Of a stretch of DNA of 14,635 bases, positions 12,973-14,635 are shown in pieces. A program made the translations under genes and the position numbers. Location: the NCBI GenBank assembly GCA_020853405.1, contig JADYYZ010000053.1, positions 1 to 14,635 on the forward strand, written 5' to 3'. Origin of the DNA: Acetobacteraceae bacterium. GTDB taxonomy: Bacteria; Pseudomonadota; Alphaproteobacteria; Acetobacterales; Acetobacteraceae. Within the stretch, counting starts at the first letter, position 1. The number at the start of each line of letters is the position of its first letter. The notes under the pieces were generated by a model, which was given only the letters and a program-made list of their open reading frames with translations, was not told where the DNA came from and made no database searches.

Positions 12973-14635
12973 TCGGCCCCAATCTTTCCGCGATCAGCAT
13001 CCGGCGACCGTCGCTGATGCTGTACTTCATGCTGATCGCGGTCATCTTCGGCTCGCTGTCGTTCATCCGGCTCGGCCGCAACGAGGACCCTGCGTTCACC
13101 TTCCGCACCATGATCGTCGCCGCCCAGTGGCCGGGTGCCACGGTCGAGGAGACGCTGCTGCAGGTGACCGAGCGGCTGGAGCGGAAACTCCAGGAGGTGC
13201 CCTGGCTCGACAATCTGAGGAGCTTCACCAATGCCGGGCAGGTGACGATCTTCGTCGACCTGAAGGGGGCGACGCCGCCTTTCGAGGTGCCCGACATGTG
13301 GTACGACGTGCGAAGACGCATCGCCGACGTTCGCCACACCCTGCCGCAGGGCGTGCTGGGACCCTTCTTCAACGACGATTTCGGCGACACCTACGGCATC
13401 ATCTACGGCTTCACCGCCGACGGCTTCGGCCATCGCGAGCTGCGCGACTTCGTCGAGGGCGCGCGATCGCGGCTGCTGCTGGTGCCCGATGTCACCAAGA
13501 TCGAGGTGCTGGGGGCGCAGGACGAACAGATCTACCTGGAACTGTCCACCGAGCGGATGGCGGCGCTCGGGCTCGACTACGGCGCCATCATCGCGACGTT
13601 GCAGGCGCAGAACGCGGTGCGGCCGGCCGGCACGGTGCAGACCGGGCTTGAACGGATCGCGCTCCGCGTCTCGGGCGAGTTCAAGTCGGAAGCCGACCTG
13701 CTGGCGGTGAACCTGGTCGCCGGCAACCGGATCATCCGCCTGTCGGACATCGCCACCGTCCGCCGCGGCCTGGTCGACCCGCCGCAGCCGATGTTCCGCG
13801 TCAACGGCAAGGAGGCGATCGGGCTTGCGATCGCCATGCGCGAGGGCGGCGACATCCTGGCGCTGGGGCGCAATGTCCGCGCGACGATGGCCGCCATCAA
13901 GGCCGACCTGCCGGTCGGCATCGACACGGTGCTGGTCGCCGACCAGGCGGTCACCGTCGATACCGCGATCAACGAGTTCACCGAATCGCTCTGGCAGGCG
14001 ATCCTGATCATCATGGCCTGCTCGTTCCTCGCCCTCGGGGTGCGGGCGGGCGCGGTGGTGGCACTCGGCATCCCGCTGACGCTTGCGATCGTCTTCCCGA
14101 TCATGCAGGCGGTGGGCATCGACCTCCAACGCATCAGCCTCGGCGCCCTGATCATCGCGCTGGCGCTGCTGGTCGACGATGCGATGACCACCATCGACGC
14201 CATGCTGCGAAGGCTGGCGGCGGGCGACCCCAAGGAGAAGGCCGCGACGTTCGCCTATGCCAACCTTGCCGCGCCGATGCTGACCGGCACGCTGGTGACG
14301 ATCGCCGGCTTCGTGCCGATCGGCTTCGCGAAGAGCTCGGCGGGCGAATACACCTTCTCGATCTTCGCGGTGGTCGGCATCACGCTGATCGTCAGCTGGT
14401 TCGTCGCCGTGCTGTTCGCGCCGCTGATCGGGATGTACCTGCTGAAGGCGCCGAAGGACGCGGCCGAGAAGCCGCCGGGCGCGGTGCTGCGCGCCTATAC
14501 CGCGTTCCTGACCGCAGCACTTCGCCTGCGCTGGGTGACGCTGGCGCTGACCATCGGGCTGTTCGGCGCCTCGATCTACGGGTTGCGTCTGGTGCCGCAG
14601 CAGTTCTTCCCGTCGTCCGACCGGCCGGAGCTGAT
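12969..14635 (+). CDS. RND efflux transporter permease, C-terminal half cut off by the window
   Basis: Proton-driven inner-membrane pump of the AcrB/MexB superfamily; 555 of an expected roughly 1,020-1,050 residues are present, with no stop before the end. The first membrane helix is at about 15-36, followed by GRNEDPAFTFRTMIVAAQWPGA, typical of the 'NEDP' branch of these pumps and distinct from AcrB itself. Helices 2-6 appear from about residue 335, and helix 4 carries the proton-relay pair Asp403-Asp404 in ALLVDDAMTTID. Segments such as LAAPMLTGTLVTIAGFVPIGF and YTFSIFAVVGITLIVSWFVAVLFAP follow as expected. The start ATG overlaps the adaptor's stop by 4 bp. I found no frame disruption over the visible part. 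The substrate is unknown. Confidence 0.95.
   Translation, partial: MIGPNLSAISIRRPSLMLYFMLIAVIFGSLSFIRLGRNEDPAFTFRTMIVAAQWPGATVEETLLQVTERLERKLQEVPWLDNLRSFTNAGQVTIFVDLKGATPPFEVPDMWYDVRRRIADVRHTLPQGVLGPFFNDDFGDTYGIIYGFTADGFGHRELRDFVEGARSRLLLVPDVTKIEVLGAQDEQIYLELSTERMAALGLDYGAIIATLQAQNAVRPAGTVQTGLERIALRVSGEFKSEADLLAVNLVAGNRIIRLSDIATVRRGLVDPPQPMFRVNGKEAIGLAIAMREGGDILALGRNVRATMAAIKADLPVGIDTVLVADQAVTVDTAINEFTESLWQAILIIMACSFLALGVRAGAVVALGIPLTLAIVFPIMQAVGIDLQRISLGALIIALALLVDDAMTTIDAMLRRLAAGDPKEKAATFAYANLAAPMLTGTLVTIAGFVPIGFAKSSAGEYTFSIFAVVGITLIVSWFVAVLFAPLIGMYLLKAPKDAAEKPPGAVLRAYTAFLTAALRLRWVTLALTIGLFGASIYGLRLVPQQFFPSSDRPEL

Overview
The window is very GC-rich with dense, mostly collinear coding. Codon use, the protein families present and the TTGACG-type -35 boxes suggest an alphaproteobacterium, perhaps of the Rhodospirillales/Acetobacterales type. 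The order-level guess is inference; no rRNA or tRNA is present to settle it.

Left part, minus strand (read right to left from 9264 to 1). A catabolic and uptake cluster runs hyuA - hyuB - TctC/Bug-type binding protein - short gap - ABC permease 2 - ABC ATPase - ABC binding protein - ABC permease 1 - start of an enolase-superfamily gene. hyuA and hyuB overlap by 8 bp, hyuB and the binding protein are 2 bp apart, and the four ABC genes are 6 to 31 bp apart, so two tightly packed transcription units are likely. A weak promoter candidate lies between them (4375-4403). The enolase-superfamily gene is set apart: the 73 bp before it hold a good -35/-10 pair and two identical 13-bp sites with a TTTTATAAAA core, one upstream of the -35 and one over the -10. 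This looks like a repressor-controlled promoter.

Middle (9265-10534). An AraC-family activator gene is divergent from hyuA, across a 196-bp intergenic region, and is the natural candidate regulator of the hyu cluster. Its 3' end holds a 12-bp tandem repeat. The gap behind it (10535-10741) holds four perfect 16-bp tandem repeats.

Right part, plus strand. A complete glutaminase (glsA) is followed by an RND efflux pair: a lipoprotein membrane fusion protein and, overlapping it by 4 bp, an RND permease cut off by the window end.

Together the left genes suggest import and ATP-driven opening of a cyclic amide or lactam-type compound (hydantoinase/oxoprolinase family), perhaps followed by an enolase-superfamily step. 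The substrate cannot be read from the sequence. All genes belong to known families. The least explained points are the paired palindromes, the 5' end of ABC permease 2 (which looks frameshifted), the binding protein without its membrane partners, and the two adjacent tandem repeats.
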